64,000 nucleotides of DNA from Pseudomonas sp. M30-35 (GTDB lineage Bacteria > Pseudomonadota > Gammaproteobacteria > Pseudomonadales > Pseudomonadaceae): the NCBI RefSeq assembly GCF_002163625.1, contig NZ_CP020892.1, positions 2,914,001 to 2,978,000 of the forward strand. The letters are read 5' to 3'. Each line of letters starts with the position of its first letter. Within the stretch, counting starts at the first letter, position 1. Positions 38,433 to 46,813 of this stretch are shown piece by piece. A program made the position numbers and the translations under genes. The notes beneath the pieces were generated by a model. The model saw only the letters and a program-made list of their open reading frames with translations, had not been told where the DNA came from and did no database searches.

Positions 38433-38463
38433 AAAAAAGGCGATCTTTTCAGATCGCCTTTTT
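38433..38463. terminator. Bidirectional-type terminator downstream of tRNA-Val
   Basis: Stem AAAAAGGCGATCT / AGATCGCCTTTTT with a TTTC loop, 27 bases beyond the tRNA-Val CCA end; A and T runs flank both sides. Confidence 0.92.
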
Positions 38464-38489
38464 CGCTCCCGTGCAGATCGGGATATGTT

Positions 38490-38565
38490 TGGTAGGCACA
38501 ATTGGATTCGAACCAACGACCCCCACCATGTCAAGGTGGTGCTCTAACCAACTGAGCTATGTGCC
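38490..38565 (-). tRNA. tRNA-Val (anticodon GAC)
   Basis: 76 nt with encoded CCA. Acceptor GGCACAT/TTGTGCC-type pairing, D arm AGCTCAGTTGGTTAGAGC, anticodon stem CCACC/GGTGG with loop TTGACAT giving GAC, T arm GTTGGTTCGAATCCAAT. Confidence 0.96.
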
Positions 38566-38750
38566 TGCAATGGGTGCGCATTCTACGTCCGAGCAGAAAA
38601 GTGTCAATACTTTTTTCGCTAACCGACTGAATAAAAGCATTTTTTAGCACATTGACGACGGCTCAAGATTTCTCAAAGAGCACTAGCCGGGCATTTTTAA
38701 CTCGGGTAGCATCTGGCTATTCGTAAAAAATAAACAACAGAGGTTGCAAA

Positions 38751-40034
38751 ATGGCGCACACGGAATATCCACAATCCTATTACGCGGCTTCCGCGAACCC
38801 CGTCCCTGCCCGCCCGGAACTTAATGGTGACGTCGAAACCGACGTGTGCATTGTCGGCGCAGGCTATACAGGCCTATCAACTGCAATCTCGCTGCTCGAA
38901 AATGGCTTTAAAGTTTGCATTGTTGAAGCCGCAAAAGTCGGTTTCGGCGCCTCTGGCCGTAACGGCGGCCAGATCGTAAACAGCTACAGCCGCGACATCG
39001 ACGTGATTGAGCGCACCGTCGGCCCAAAGCAAGCGCAATTGCTTGGCCAGATGGCTTTCGAGGGCGGTCGCATCATTCGTGAGCGCGTCGCTAAGTACAA
39101 CATTCAGTGCGACCTCAAAGATGGTGGCGTTTTCGCAGCCAACACCCGCAAACACATGGCTCACCTTGAGTCGCAAAAAAAGCTCTGGGAACGCTACGGC
39201 CACACTCAGCTTGAGCTGATGGATGCCAATCGTATCCGTGAGGTGGTGGCGACTGACAATTATGTTGGCGGCATGCTCGACATGAGCGGCGGCCACATTC
39301 ACCCCCTTAACCTAGCACTGGGTGAAGCGGCGGCTGTTGAGTCACTGGGCGGTGTGATTTACGAACAGTCGCCAGCGACACGCATTGAGCGCGGTGCGAA
39401 CCCTGTTGTGCATACGCCAAAAGGCCGGGTCAAGGCTAAGTTCGTAGTCGTCGCGGGTAATGCATACATAGGCGATTTGATGCCTGAACTCAGCGCTAAA
39501 TCAATGCCATGTGGCACCCAGGTGATCACCACCGAGCCGTTGTCTGATGAAATGGCCAAGAGCATTTTGCCGCAAGACTACTGCGTGGAAGACTGCAATT
39601 ACTTGCTCGACTACTACCGCCTGACTGGCGACAAGCGCTTGGTATTCGGTGGTGGTGTGGTCTACGGCGCGCGCGACCCGGCCAACATCGAGGCCATCAT
39701 TCGTCCGAACATGATCAAAACCTTCCCGCAGCTTAAAGACGTGAAGATTGACTACGCATGGACCGGTAACTTCCTGCTGACCCTATCGCGCCTACCGCAA
39801 GTTGGCCGTATCGGCGACAACATTTACTACTCACAAGGCTGCAGCGGACACGGCGTGACCTACACCCACCTCGCCGGCCGAGTACTCGGCGAAGCGCTAC
39901 GCGGCCAGGCGGAACGCTTTGACGCATTTGCTGGCCTGCCGCATTACCCATTCCCAGGCGGGCGCTTGTTGCGTGTACCTTTCACGGCGATGGGCGCGTG
40001 GTATTACAGCCTGCGTGACAAGTTCGGCTTCTAA
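38751..40034 (+). CDS. puuB: Gamma-glutamylputrescine oxidase family FAD-dependent oxidoreductase (PauB/PuuB-like)
   Basis: 427 aa. The N-terminus YPQSYYAASANPVPARPEL is characteristic of PuuB/PauB. An FAD-binding Rossmann motif (CIVGAGYTGLSTAISLLENG), SGRNGGQIVNSYSRD, and the DAO-type C-terminal half (IYYSQGCSGHGVTYTHLAGR) follow. Such enzymes oxidise gamma-glutamyl-polyamines in putrescine or cadaverine breakdown. It corresponds in position to PA2776 (pauB3) because PA2778- and PA2779-like genes follow. It is monocistronic, with its own terminator. No glutamyl-polyamine synthetase gene is next to it. Confidence 0.9.
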   Translation: MAHTEYPQSYYAASANPVPARPELNGDVETDVCIVGAGYTGLSTAISLLENGFKVCIVEAAKVGFGASGRNGGQIVNSYSRDIDVIERTVGPKQAQLLGQMAFEGGRIIRERVAKYNIQCDLKDGGVFAANTRKHMAHLESQKKLWERYGHTQLELMDANRIREVVATDNYVGGMLDMSGGHIHPLNLALGEAAAVESLGGVIYEQSPATRIERGANPVVHTPKGRVKAKFVVVAGNAYIGDLMPELSAKSMPCGTQVITTEPLSDEMAKSILPQDYCVEDCNYLLDYYRLTGDKRLVFGGGVVYGARDPANIEAIIRPNMIKTFPQLKDVKIDYAWTGNFLLTLSRLPQVGRIGDNIYYSQGCSGHGVTYTHLAGRVLGEALRGQAERFDAFAGLPHYPFPGGRLLRVPFTAMGAWYYSLRDKFGF

Positions 40035-40056
40035 ACCTGGTTTTATAAGCCCAATG

Positions 40057-40085
40057 AAAACGGCGCCATTTGGCGCCGTTTTTTT
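40057..40085. terminator. Terminator shared by convergent puuB and C39 peptidase genes
   Basis: Inverted repeat AACGGCGCCA / TGGCGCCGTT flanked by AA on the left and a T run on the right, located between two converging genes; it can serve the plus strand strongly and the minus strand weakly. Confidence 0.88.
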
Positions 40086-40099
40086 ATATCCTCAAAGCG

Positions 40100-41068
40100 T
40101 TACTGCACGACCGAACAGGCCTGCAATACAGAACACTGCCCGGCAGCTTGCGTGCCGACTTTCAATGGCGAACTAAACCGCTCATCTTTAGGCGCCAACT
40201 GTTTTGCGCACGCCTGCGCCTGCACAGCCTGTTGCCCACAGCCACGCTCCGCCAATACCTGCGATAAGTTGAACCAACCGGCAGCAAAGTCAGGTTTGTG
40301 TTGCACACTTTTTCGCAGATCGGCCTCGGCACCCACAGCATCCCCGCTGGCGTGGCGACTGTTGGCCATGGCAAACCACGCTAACGACTCATTCGGCCAA
40401 TGCCGAGTTGCCGTGCGATAAGCACTTTGTGCAGCCTGCTTACGACCGGTTTCCTCTAGATCATTTGCCGCCTTGAGCCAGGTTTGCAGCTCAGCGTTAG
40501 CTGGCAATTTATTTGGCGGCATAGTAACCACCGCCCAGCGCTGAGCACGCGCCCAGCTTTCATCGAAACCGGCAAAGTCAGTGACCCAGCGACGTGTCGT
40601 GCCAGAGCGTAAGATCAGTGTTTTAGCGCGGGTGTCAAAGCCCACAACCACAGCGAAATGCCACTGTGGATACCAGTCAAATGCCTGATTCTGCAGCACC
40701 AGTACTGGGTTACCGGCAGCAACTTCGTTGAGTATCGACTCAAGCTTAGGTTGCAGTGGATACACCAGCATGTTGTGCGTTCGTGCAGCCGCCACCATTT
40801 CTATCTGCAAGCTGCCTTCACGACCTGGAATATAAACCTGATCTTTGAGCACACCGGGGCTAGTAGCGATGCCACGCTGAGTCAGCATGGTCGACAACGC
40901 AGCTGGGCCGCACTGGTACTTGGTCTGCGGAAAAAATGGCACATCACTAAGTTCCACTCGCTCAGGCAACTGCGCAATCTCTGGTGATAACACCGGAGAT
41001 TGCGCACAAGCTGAAAGTAGAATAGTGAGTACGATTGGTACGAATAGCTTGGTTATCGATTTATACAT
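40100..41068 (-). CDS. C39-like cysteine peptidase lipoprotein with TPR repeats (PA2778 family)
   Basis: 322 aa. Lipoprotein signal (MYKSITKLFVPIVLTILL then SAC lipobox). C39-like peptidase domain with nucleophile Cys in KYQCGPAALSTML and His in PQWHFAVVVGF; the usual Asp position reads LRSGT, lacking the Asp. The C-terminal half carries TPR-like helices (ANDLEETGRKQAAQSAYRTA, AEADLRKSVQHKPDFAAGWF). The start overlaps the end of the PA2779-like gene by 16 bases, so the two are co-translated. Probably a periplasmic or outer-membrane-tethered protein of this conserved pair; biological substrate unknown. Confidence 0.88.
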   Translation of the reverse strand: MYKSITKLFVPIVLTILLSACAQSPVLSPEIAQLPERVELSDVPFFPQTKYQCGPAALSTMLTQRGIATSPGVLKDQVYIPGREGSLQIEMVAAARTHNMLVYPLQPKLESILNEVAAGNPVLVLQNQAFDWYPQWHFAVVVGFDTRAKTLILRSGTTRRWVTDFAGFDESWARAQRWAVVTMPPNKLPANAELQTWLKAANDLEETGRKQAAQSAYRTATRHWPNESLAWFAMANSRHASGDAVGAEADLRKSVQHKPDFAAGWFNLSQVLAERGCGQQAVQAQACAKQLAPKDERFSSPLKVGTQAAGQCSVLQACSVVQ

Positions 41069-41454
41069 TTCACAAAACTGAAGATGTCGGTAGCGCAGAG
41101 CATATCGGTAACGATGAAGATTACAAAGAACAACACAATGATACCGATGACGCCGCTGCCCGCCGGCGCTTGATCCAGTTGTTGGTTGAACTGGGCAAGC
41201 TCAGCATTGGTCAGGCTATTGATACGTTTTTCAACAGTGTCGCGATCAACCCCGAGGTTATGCAGTTTTTCTTGCACACCTTGCTCATCGAGCATGCCCA
41301 GCAGCTGTTGCCGGTCGACTTGCTGTTGATGTTCGGCCAGCACCTCGGAGGTGCCAATCATTGATGCATTTGCCATCGGCACTTGAACAATCATCAGCAC
41401 ATGGAAAACAGCAAGGCTTGCTGCAAGTCGGCGAAACACGGATGTTTTGGTCAT
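41053..41454 (-). CDS. PA2779 family protein (DUF6627-like)
   Basis: 133 aa. Signal-like N-terminus (FRRLAASLAVFHVLMIVQVP, then MANAS), a central helical region (HQQQVDRQQLLGMLDEQGVQ; VEKRINSLTNAELAQFNQQL) and a C-terminal membrane segment (GVIGIIVLFFVIFIVTDML). It is always found before the C39 lipoprotein in Pseudomonas (PA2779-PA2778), which strengthens both calls. Function not established; the architecture suggests a small membrane-anchored partner of the peptidase. Confidence 0.88.
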   Translation of the reverse strand: MTKTSVFRRLAASLAVFHVLMIVQVPMANASMIGTSEVLAEHQQQVDRQQLLGMLDEQGVQEKLHNLGVDRDTVEKRINSLTNAELAQFNQQLDQAPAGSGVIGIIVLFFVIFIVTDMLCATDIFSFVKCINR

Positions 41455-41624
41455 GATGCTTATCTCTCGATTTATTTCCCTTTATGACTTTCTCAAACGC
41501 CAAGGGTTCATCGTCTCGAAGCCTCGATGCGAACTTTTTACCTGCACAGAGACAGGTTTTGCCAAGCGCACACGAGCTAACTGCAAAAGTTAAAACAGCG
41601 CTCTGGCCACGTTAAATATTCTAG

Positions 41625-42530
41625 TTAGATTTTCTCATTCATTAGACGGTCCGCGACTTCACCGACCTGCTTGATCAGCAATTGCTGAATCCGCGGATAG
41701 TCTTCTCCCACGCGTCGCAAGAGGTACAAGCCAACCACCAGGTTTGGCTCCAGCACACGAATCTGAGCGCCGCCCATGGCTGCAACTCTTGCGGTCAGCG
41801 GATCAACCAAAGCCATCCCCTGCCCGGCCATGACCAAGGCGCCAGCCAGTTGATAGGTTTGCACCCAGGTATTAATTTTCGGAGCGGGTTGCAGTGCCCG
41901 CAAATGCTCACCGATCAAACCGCCCAAAGCATCGCGAGTGTCCAAACCAATCAGCGGAGCCCCAGCAAGGTCCTGCAAGTAAACCGGCTCATCGCACTGT
42001 TTTTTACTCCAGCAACCGGCCGACGCGATTAACTGCATGCAACCCTGTGCGAGTAACTCGCACTGCAACCCTGGGTGCTCAACCAGTTGCAAGGTCAAGC
42101 CAATATCCGCCTCACGCAATAACAAACGCTGAATCATCTCGGCGGAATGCTGGGTCGCCAACTCACAACTGACGCCCGGGTGTTTCTTGCGCCACTGACT
42201 GAGCGCCATTGGCAAAAGCTGCTGCGCCAAAGCCGGAGTTGACACTAACCGCAGCGTATTCTCGGCCCCTTGTTTGAGATTGCTTGCCAGGCGCCGCAGG
42301 CTTTGCAAGTCAGCCGATAGGCTTTCGGTTTTGTTGCGCAAGATCCTCGCTTCAACGGTTGGCTCCAACTTGCCACGCACGCGATTGAATAACCGAAACC
42401 CCAACTGCAACTCTGCATGCTTCAATGCTTTGCTGGCTGCCGGCTGAGAGATATTCAACAAATCTGCCGCAGCAGTGACGCTACCGGTTTGCAGAATCGC
42501 CTGAAATACTTCGATATGACGCAAGTGCAT
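41625..42530 (-). CDS. LysR family transcriptional regulator (divergent from D-amino acid dehydrogenase)
   Basis: 301 aa. HTH at the N-terminus (RHIEVFQAILQTGSVTAAAD, then SQPAASKALKHAELQLG) and an effector domain starting near residue 90. The ATG at 42530 has GGAGGA nine bases upstream; a TTG at 42545 lies within that site. It is transcribed divergently from a D-amino acid dehydrogenase/RidA/TAXI gene set with a 124-base shared promoter region, the typical arrangement for a LysR activator and its target operon. Confidence 0.92.
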   Translation of the reverse strand: MHLRHIEVFQAILQTGSVTAAADLLNISQPAASKALKHAELQLGFRLFNRVRGKLEPTVEARILRNKTESLSADLQSLRRLASNLKQGAENTLRLVSTPALAQQLLPMALSQWRKKHPGVSCELATQHSAEMIQRLLLREADIGLTLQLVEHPGLQCELLAQGCMQLIASAGCWSKKQCDEPVYLQDLAGAPLIGLDTRDALGGLIGEHLRALQPAPKINTWVQTYQLAGALVMAGQGMALVDPLTARVAAMGGAQIRVLEPNLVVGLYLLRRVGEDYPRIQQLLIKQVGEVADRLMNEKI

Positions 42531-42654
42531 GCTTTCTTCCTCCAATTACAGTCCAATAGCATAGCTTTTGGTTATGGCCTACCTGCAATCTTTCATTGGT
42601 TTCAAGCTGATGCATTTACATACCCTGAAAACCAATCTGGTATGAGGTGTGTAC

Positions 42655-43908
42655 ATGCGAGTCGCGGTGATCGGAGGAGGCGTCATTGGCTTAACGACGG
42701 CCTATGCCCTAATACGCCAAGGTCATGAAGTCGATCTCATTGAACGACGTGACGAGGTCGGGCTGGAAACCAGCTTTGCCAACGGCGGCCAGCTTAGTTA
42801 CCGCTATGTTTCTCCTCTAGCCGATGCAGGCGTGCCCCTGGAAGCACTTGGCTGGATGTTACGCAGCGACGCACCTCTGCGCTTCAGACCTCAATTTAAC
42901 CGGCATCAATGGAGTTGGTGCCTGCAGTTTCTGGCAGCGTGCAGAAGCTCGGTCAATCAACGCAACACAGCCCACTTGCTGCGTTTAGCCCTGCACAGCC
43001 AAAAAGTACTGCGTACCTGGCGTGAGCAAGACAGGCTCGACAACTTTGCCTGGCGCTCAAACGGCAAGCTGGTGGTTTACCGCGAAGCCGACAGCTGGGC
43101 AAAAGCGAGCAAGGCTCCTGCAGACGATAATCGCCAACTACTCAGCGCTGAGCAGTGTCTGGAGACCGAGCCCGCACTTGCAGGTATCGCAAGTGAATTG
43201 CATGGCGGTGTTTATGCACCAGGAGATGAAGTCGGCGACTGCTATCGGTTCTGCCAACAATTGCTTAAACGGCTTCAAGCCAATAGCGCATTCAAGCTGC
43301 ACGCCAACTACGACGTTAAAGGCTTGCGCATCAGCAATGGCAGGGTCAAGGCACTGCAACTGAATTGCGGCGATGACCACCTGGTGGATCACCTTGTTGT
43401 CGCAGCAGGCGTGCACAGTCTGGCGCTGCTCAAGCCTCTGGGTATTGATGTGCCGCTCTATCCTCTCAAAGGCTACAGCCTCAGCCTGCAACTCGAAGCG
43501 GGTAAACGCGAGACACAAAAATCAGTGCCCGAAACCAATGTCACCGACTACGACAACAAAGTCGTGTACGCCCGCCTGGACGATCAGCTTCGGGTGGCCG
43601 CCATGGTTGACGTCGGCGGCTGGGATAGCAATTTGGATGCTCGTCGAATCAAGCAGTTACGCGATCTAGCCACACTTAGCTTTCCTGACGCGGGTAACTT
43701 TGCGGACGCAACAGCATGGGCAGGTTTACGCCCGGCCACTCCCCAAGGCACGCCATGGCTGGGTGCAAGTGGCATTAACAATCTCTGGCTAAACCTCGGC
43801 CACGGTAGCCTAGGCTTCACACTTGCCTGCGGCAGTGCCGATGTATTGGCGAACCTGATTGACACCGCGCCATCCCCCATCTGCCTGGACGGACTCACAC
43901 GCACATAA
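42655..43908 (+). CDS. D-amino acid dehydrogenase (DadA family)
   Basis: 417 aa. FAD Rossmann motif at the very N-terminus (VAVIGGGVIGLTTAYALIRQ), ETSFANGGQLSYRYVSPLAD (DadA signature) and the C-terminal WAGLRPATPQGTPWLG, LNLGHGSLGFTLACGSADVL. DadA enzymes oxidise D-amino acids to 2-oxo acids and ammonia, feeding electrons to the respiratory chain. ATG at 42655 with GAGG upstream; GTG two codons earlier is the alternative. Followed after 30 bases by RidA, which hydrolyses the imine product. This is a paralogue, not the dadAX locus, because no alanine racemase is adjacent. Confidence 0.9.
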   Translation: MRVAVIGGGVIGLTTAYALIRQGHEVDLIERRDEVGLETSFANGGQLSYRYVSPLADAGVPLEALGWMLRSDAPLRFRPQFNRHQWSWCLQFLAACRSSVNQRNTAHLLRLALHSQKVLRTWREQDRLDNFAWRSNGKLVVYREADSWAKASKAPADDNRQLLSAEQCLETEPALAGIASELHGGVYAPGDEVGDCYRFCQQLLKRLQANSAFKLHANYDVKGLRISNGRVKALQLNCGDDHLVDHLVVAAGVHSLALLKPLGIDVPLYPLKGYSLSLQLEAGKRETQKSVPETNVTDYDNKVVYARLDDQLRVAAMVDVGGWDSNLDARRIKQLRDLATLSFPDAGNFADATAWAGLRPATPQGTPWLGASGINNLWLNLGHGSLGFTLACGSADVLANLIDTAPSPICLDGLTRT

Positions 43909-43938
43909 GCCCGTCATCATCACTTAATAGGGAGTTTT

Positions 43939-44295
43939 ATGAATATCCAACGCATGCAAACCAATGATCGTTTATCAGGCGCCGTCAGCTTCGGTGAACT
44001 GGTGTTTTTATCAGGCCAAGTCCCTACAAACCGCTCGCTTGATGTAGCTGGTCAAACCATTGAAGTTTTGGCAAAGATTGACAGCTTGCTGGCTGAAGCA
44101 GGTTCTGATCGCAACCGATTGCTGAGCGCACAAATATGGCTTAAAAACATCGAGCAAGATTTTGCGGCAATGAACCAGGAGTGGATCAACTGGCTACCAC
44201 AAGACTGCGCGCCAGCCCGGGCGACAGTTGAAGCGCGCTTGGCGTCGGGAGATGTACTGGTTGAGATCATGGTCATTGCCGCACGCGCCAGCTAA
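43939..44295 (+). CDS. RidA family imine/enamine deaminase
   Basis: 118 aa. RidA fold signatures GAVSFGELVFLSGQVP, QIWLKNIEQDFAAMNQEW and PARATVEARLA, the last with the Arg that binds the carboxylate of the substrate. It hydrolyses reactive imines released by amino acid oxidases, which suits its place behind the D-amino acid dehydrogenase. Ribosome site GGGAG six bases upstream. Sequence is closer to the RidA-like subfamilies than to archetypal RidA (no IPYS-type loop at the N-terminus). Confidence 0.9.
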   Translation: MNIQRMQTNDRLSGAVSFGELVFLSGQVPTNRSLDVAGQTIEVLAKIDSLLAEAGSDRNRLLSAQIWLKNIEQDFAAMNQEWINWLPQDCAPARATVEARLASGDVLVEIMVIAARAS

Positions 44296-44413
44296 GCCTC
44301 TCCACTTTACAAGCCTGGGTTCGTGCTCGTTAGCGGGCTCAGGAGCATCTAGATAGTTAAGACCGAGCATAAAAGAGACGCTGTTCAAACAATTAAAACT
44401 AGAGGACATACCG

Positions 44414-45382
44414 ATGAAAAATAACAAAACCCGGTTTCTTATCAGCGCACTAGCCGGGCTATGTCTGGCCGCTCCAACCTTCGCGGCAGAACGCTATGTG
44501 ACCATTGGCACTGGCGGTCAAACGGGTGTGTATTACACCGGCGGCCAATCAATTTGCCGGTTTCTCAATCGTGCAGAAGTTAATCCGCCGATCAAATGTA
44601 ACGCCACCTCAACGGCGGGTAGCGTGAGCAACATTGTCGCGCTCAATGGCGGTGAATATGACTTCGGCTTTATCCAGTCAGACCACCAATACAAGGCACA
44701 AAAAGGCCTCGCACCTTTCGATAAGCTAGGCCCACAAACCAAGCTACGTGCACTCTTCTCGTTGCAGAGCGAAATTTTGACCGTCGTCGCCCGCAAAGAC
44801 AGTCAGATCAACTCAATCGAAGACCTCAAAGGCAAGCGTGTAAATATCGGCGTGCCAGGCTCCGGTAGCCGAGATACAGTTGATGAAGTCATGGCGGCTG
44901 AAGGCTGGACAAACGACAGTTTCTCGCTAGCGGCTGAACTTAAGCCTGCGGAAATGGCAGCAGCACTCGGCGACAACAACCTTGACGCCATCACCTATGT
45001 GGTCGGCCATCCAAGCGGAGCAATCCAAGAAGCCCTGGTCAATGTCGATGCCAAGCTTATTCCTGTGACGGGGCCAGCGATCGACAAAATGTTGAGTCAA
45101 ACGCCTTATTTCACCAAGGAAAGTATCCCTGCCGGTATTTACCCTGGCGTCGACAAACCCGTCCCTTCAATAGGCGGCAAAGCGGTGCTGGCCAGCATGT
45201 CCACCACTGATCCTGAGTTGGTCTATCAACTCGTCAAATCTGTGTTTGACAACCTTGATCGTTTCAAACGCCTACACCCGGCGTTTAAAGACTTGAAGGC
45301 ACAAGACATGATCAAAGTTGGCCTTACAGCGCCTCTGCATGAAGGCGCAGTACGCTACTACAAAGAACAAGGCTGGATGTAG
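44414..45382 (+). CDS. TAXI family TRAP transporter solute-binding protein
   Basis: 322 aa. Signal peptide (FLISALAGLCLAAPTFAA) then ERYVTIGTGGQTGVYYTGGQ, SICRFLNR, CNATSTAGSVSNIVALNGGE and DFGFIQSDHQYKAQKG, the hallmarks of TAXI proteins. These bind dicarboxylates or amino acids such as glutamate and normally deliver them to a fused DctQM permease. No permease gene is next to it; it may use one elsewhere. Co-directional with the D-amino acid dehydrogenase and RidA genes (118-base gap with its own ribosome site AGAGGA). Confidence 0.92.
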   Translation: MKNNKTRFLISALAGLCLAAPTFAAERYVTIGTGGQTGVYYTGGQSICRFLNRAEVNPPIKCNATSTAGSVSNIVALNGGEYDFGFIQSDHQYKAQKGLAPFDKLGPQTKLRALFSLQSEILTVVARKDSQINSIEDLKGKRVNIGVPGSGSRDTVDEVMAAEGWTNDSFSLAAELKPAEMAAALGDNNLDAITYVVGHPSGAIQEALVNVDAKLIPVTGPAIDKMLSQTPYFTKESIPAGIYPGVDKPVPSIGGKAVLASMSTTDPELVYQLVKSVFDNLDRFKRLHPAFKDLKAQDMIKVGLTAPLHEGAVRYYKEQGWM

Positions 45383-45438
45383 ATTCCGAACCTGGCTGCA
45401 AACACGGGTCTAGCCCAAGCGGCTGTGTTTGAATTCAT

Positions 45439-45464
45439 CGAGGTCTTTTCCCTAAAAGACCTCG
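45439..45464. terminator. Hairpin between TAXI and ProC-like genes
   Basis: Perfect inverted repeat CGAGGTCTTTT / AAAAGACCTCG with a four-base loop between two convergent genes. No long T-tract follows, so efficiency is uncertain. Confidence 0.6.
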
Positions 45465-45541
45465 TCATCACCGCAGCCTGGATTAAAAGCTGTCAGTCGC
45501 GGGCGGGTGAATAAGCAAAAATTTCCCGCCCCACTGACGCT

Positions 45542-46339
45542 TTAATCTGTGCCCGCCTTAGGTTTGCTACCCGCGGAATCTGTCGTAAGCCATTGCAGCG
45601 TAGCGTCGCACGCGGTGGACCAAGGCCGACTCACCTCATGCTTTCGAAGCAACTCGACACCCCTGTCGGTGAAAGTACCCGGCGAAGCGATAGCCCGGCC
45701 CATGGCAGCCAAGCCTGCATCCGGCTGGTGTTTAGCGCTGGCAAGGCAGTCCTGCATATTGCTCAGCACCAGCTGTTTTGCTTGGGCTTCTGGCATTCCT
45801 TGATCGACGAACCATTGCTGAAGATCTTGTAGCCAGAAATAAAACCAGCCATTCATGCACGCTGCAACAGTCGCCAGTTCAAAAGCACCCTCGTCGTCCA
45901 GCAAAATCGAGGCTCCCAGTGGCGCCATACATTGCTCAACAAGATCGTTGTGCGGGTAGATCACAACCGTGGTGCTGTTGATCTCGGCAGCATAGGAAAG
46001 CATTACTCGAACTACTTGCGCGTCGGGAAAGTGTTGCGCCAATGAAGCTAACGTCATACCTGCGACCACTGATATCAAGGTCTTACCAGGCGCCACCGTC
46101 ACTTCTTCGGCAAGCTGCCCAACTACGTCGGGGCGAACGCCGAGGATAACAATATCCGAGTGATCAATTACCGATTGGTTGTCTGGCATCACCTGGCAAT
46201 CAGACTCGTCAGACAATGCCTGCGCACGCTGCTGGTTACGCGGAGACAGTCTTATAGCGCCGCTGTAACCGCTCCGACGCAAGCCGCGAACGACCTTCTC
46301 AGTGAGCGCCCCTACTCCCAAAACCCCGATGCTTTGCAT
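45542..46339 (-). CDS. Pyrroline-5-carboxylate reductase-like NAD(P)-binding protein
   Basis: 265 aa from the ATG at 46339. N-terminal Rossmann fold (MQSIGVLGVGALTEKVVRGL), NVILGVRP-type segment (DIVILGVRPDVVGQLAEEV), LISVVAGMTLASLAQHF, and a C-terminal helical domain (AQAKQLVLSNMQDCLASAK; AIASPGTFTDRGVELLRKHE) that matches the ProC dimer region with the SPGGTT-type loop altered to SPGTFT. It likely reduces a cyclic imino acid, matching the D-amino acid oxidation genes beside it. The frame runs 81 codons further upstream without homology, so I reject that longer start. Confidence 0.82.
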   Translation of the reverse strand: MQSIGVLGVGALTEKVVRGLRRSGYSGAIRLSPRNQQRAQALSDESDCQVMPDNQSVIDHSDIVILGVRPDVVGQLAEEVTVAPGKTLISVVAGMTLASLAQHFPDAQVVRVMLSYAAEINSTTVVIYPHNDLVEQCMAPLGASILLDDEGAFELATVAACMNGWFYFWLQDLQQWFVDQGMPEAQAKQLVLSNMQDCLASAKHQPDAGLAAMGRAIASPGTFTDRGVELLRKHEVSRPWSTACDATLQWLTTDSAGSKPKAGTD

Positions 46340-46600
46340 GTACCCCCCCAACACTGTGGTTTGTTCAAATTTCAGTGTCACACATTTGCGCAAGGGCTTG
46401 GGACTGATGCGCCGAGTGCACTTCAGTTCGGCATCATTCTTCGTGCCCCACTGGGCCCATTCTGAAGCGCAATGGCAAGTTTCTCCGCTAGCTCGATGAC
46501 GCCCCAGTACTACACCTGAGGCTACACCCGGGCTTTTCTGCTTGGCATAAAACACATAACATACATACGATTCGTATATCAAACATATAAGGAATTACTG

Positions 46601-46813
46601 ATGGGCATTGTCAATATAGAAGATGATTTACACGATCAAGTGCGCAAGGCAGTCAAGGTTTCATATCGCTCAATCAACGCACAAGCGGCCTACTGGATCC
46701 GGGTCGGCATGTTAAGTGAGATGAACCCAACGCTCAGCTTCAATCAAATCATGGCGCGCGAGCTCGAGACTGCCGGTATTGCCAGCCCAGCACTGATGGT
46801 GAGTGAAGTATGA
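46601..46813 (+). CDS. ParD-like antitoxin/ribbon-helix-helix family protein
   Basis: 70 aa. MGIVNIEDDLHDQVRKAVKV, then SYRSINAQAAYWIRVGMLSE, resembles the ParD-like (PF11903-type) family of small DNA-binding or adaptor proteins. It overlaps the following methionine aminopeptidase gene by four bases (ATGA), and this pair recurs in proteobacteria. No ParE toxin is present. Possibly an autoregulator of the pair; function otherwise unknown. Confidence 0.8.
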   Translation: MGIVNIEDDLHDQVRKAVKVSYRSINAQAAYWIRVGMLSEMNPTLSFNQIMARELETAGIASPALMVSEV

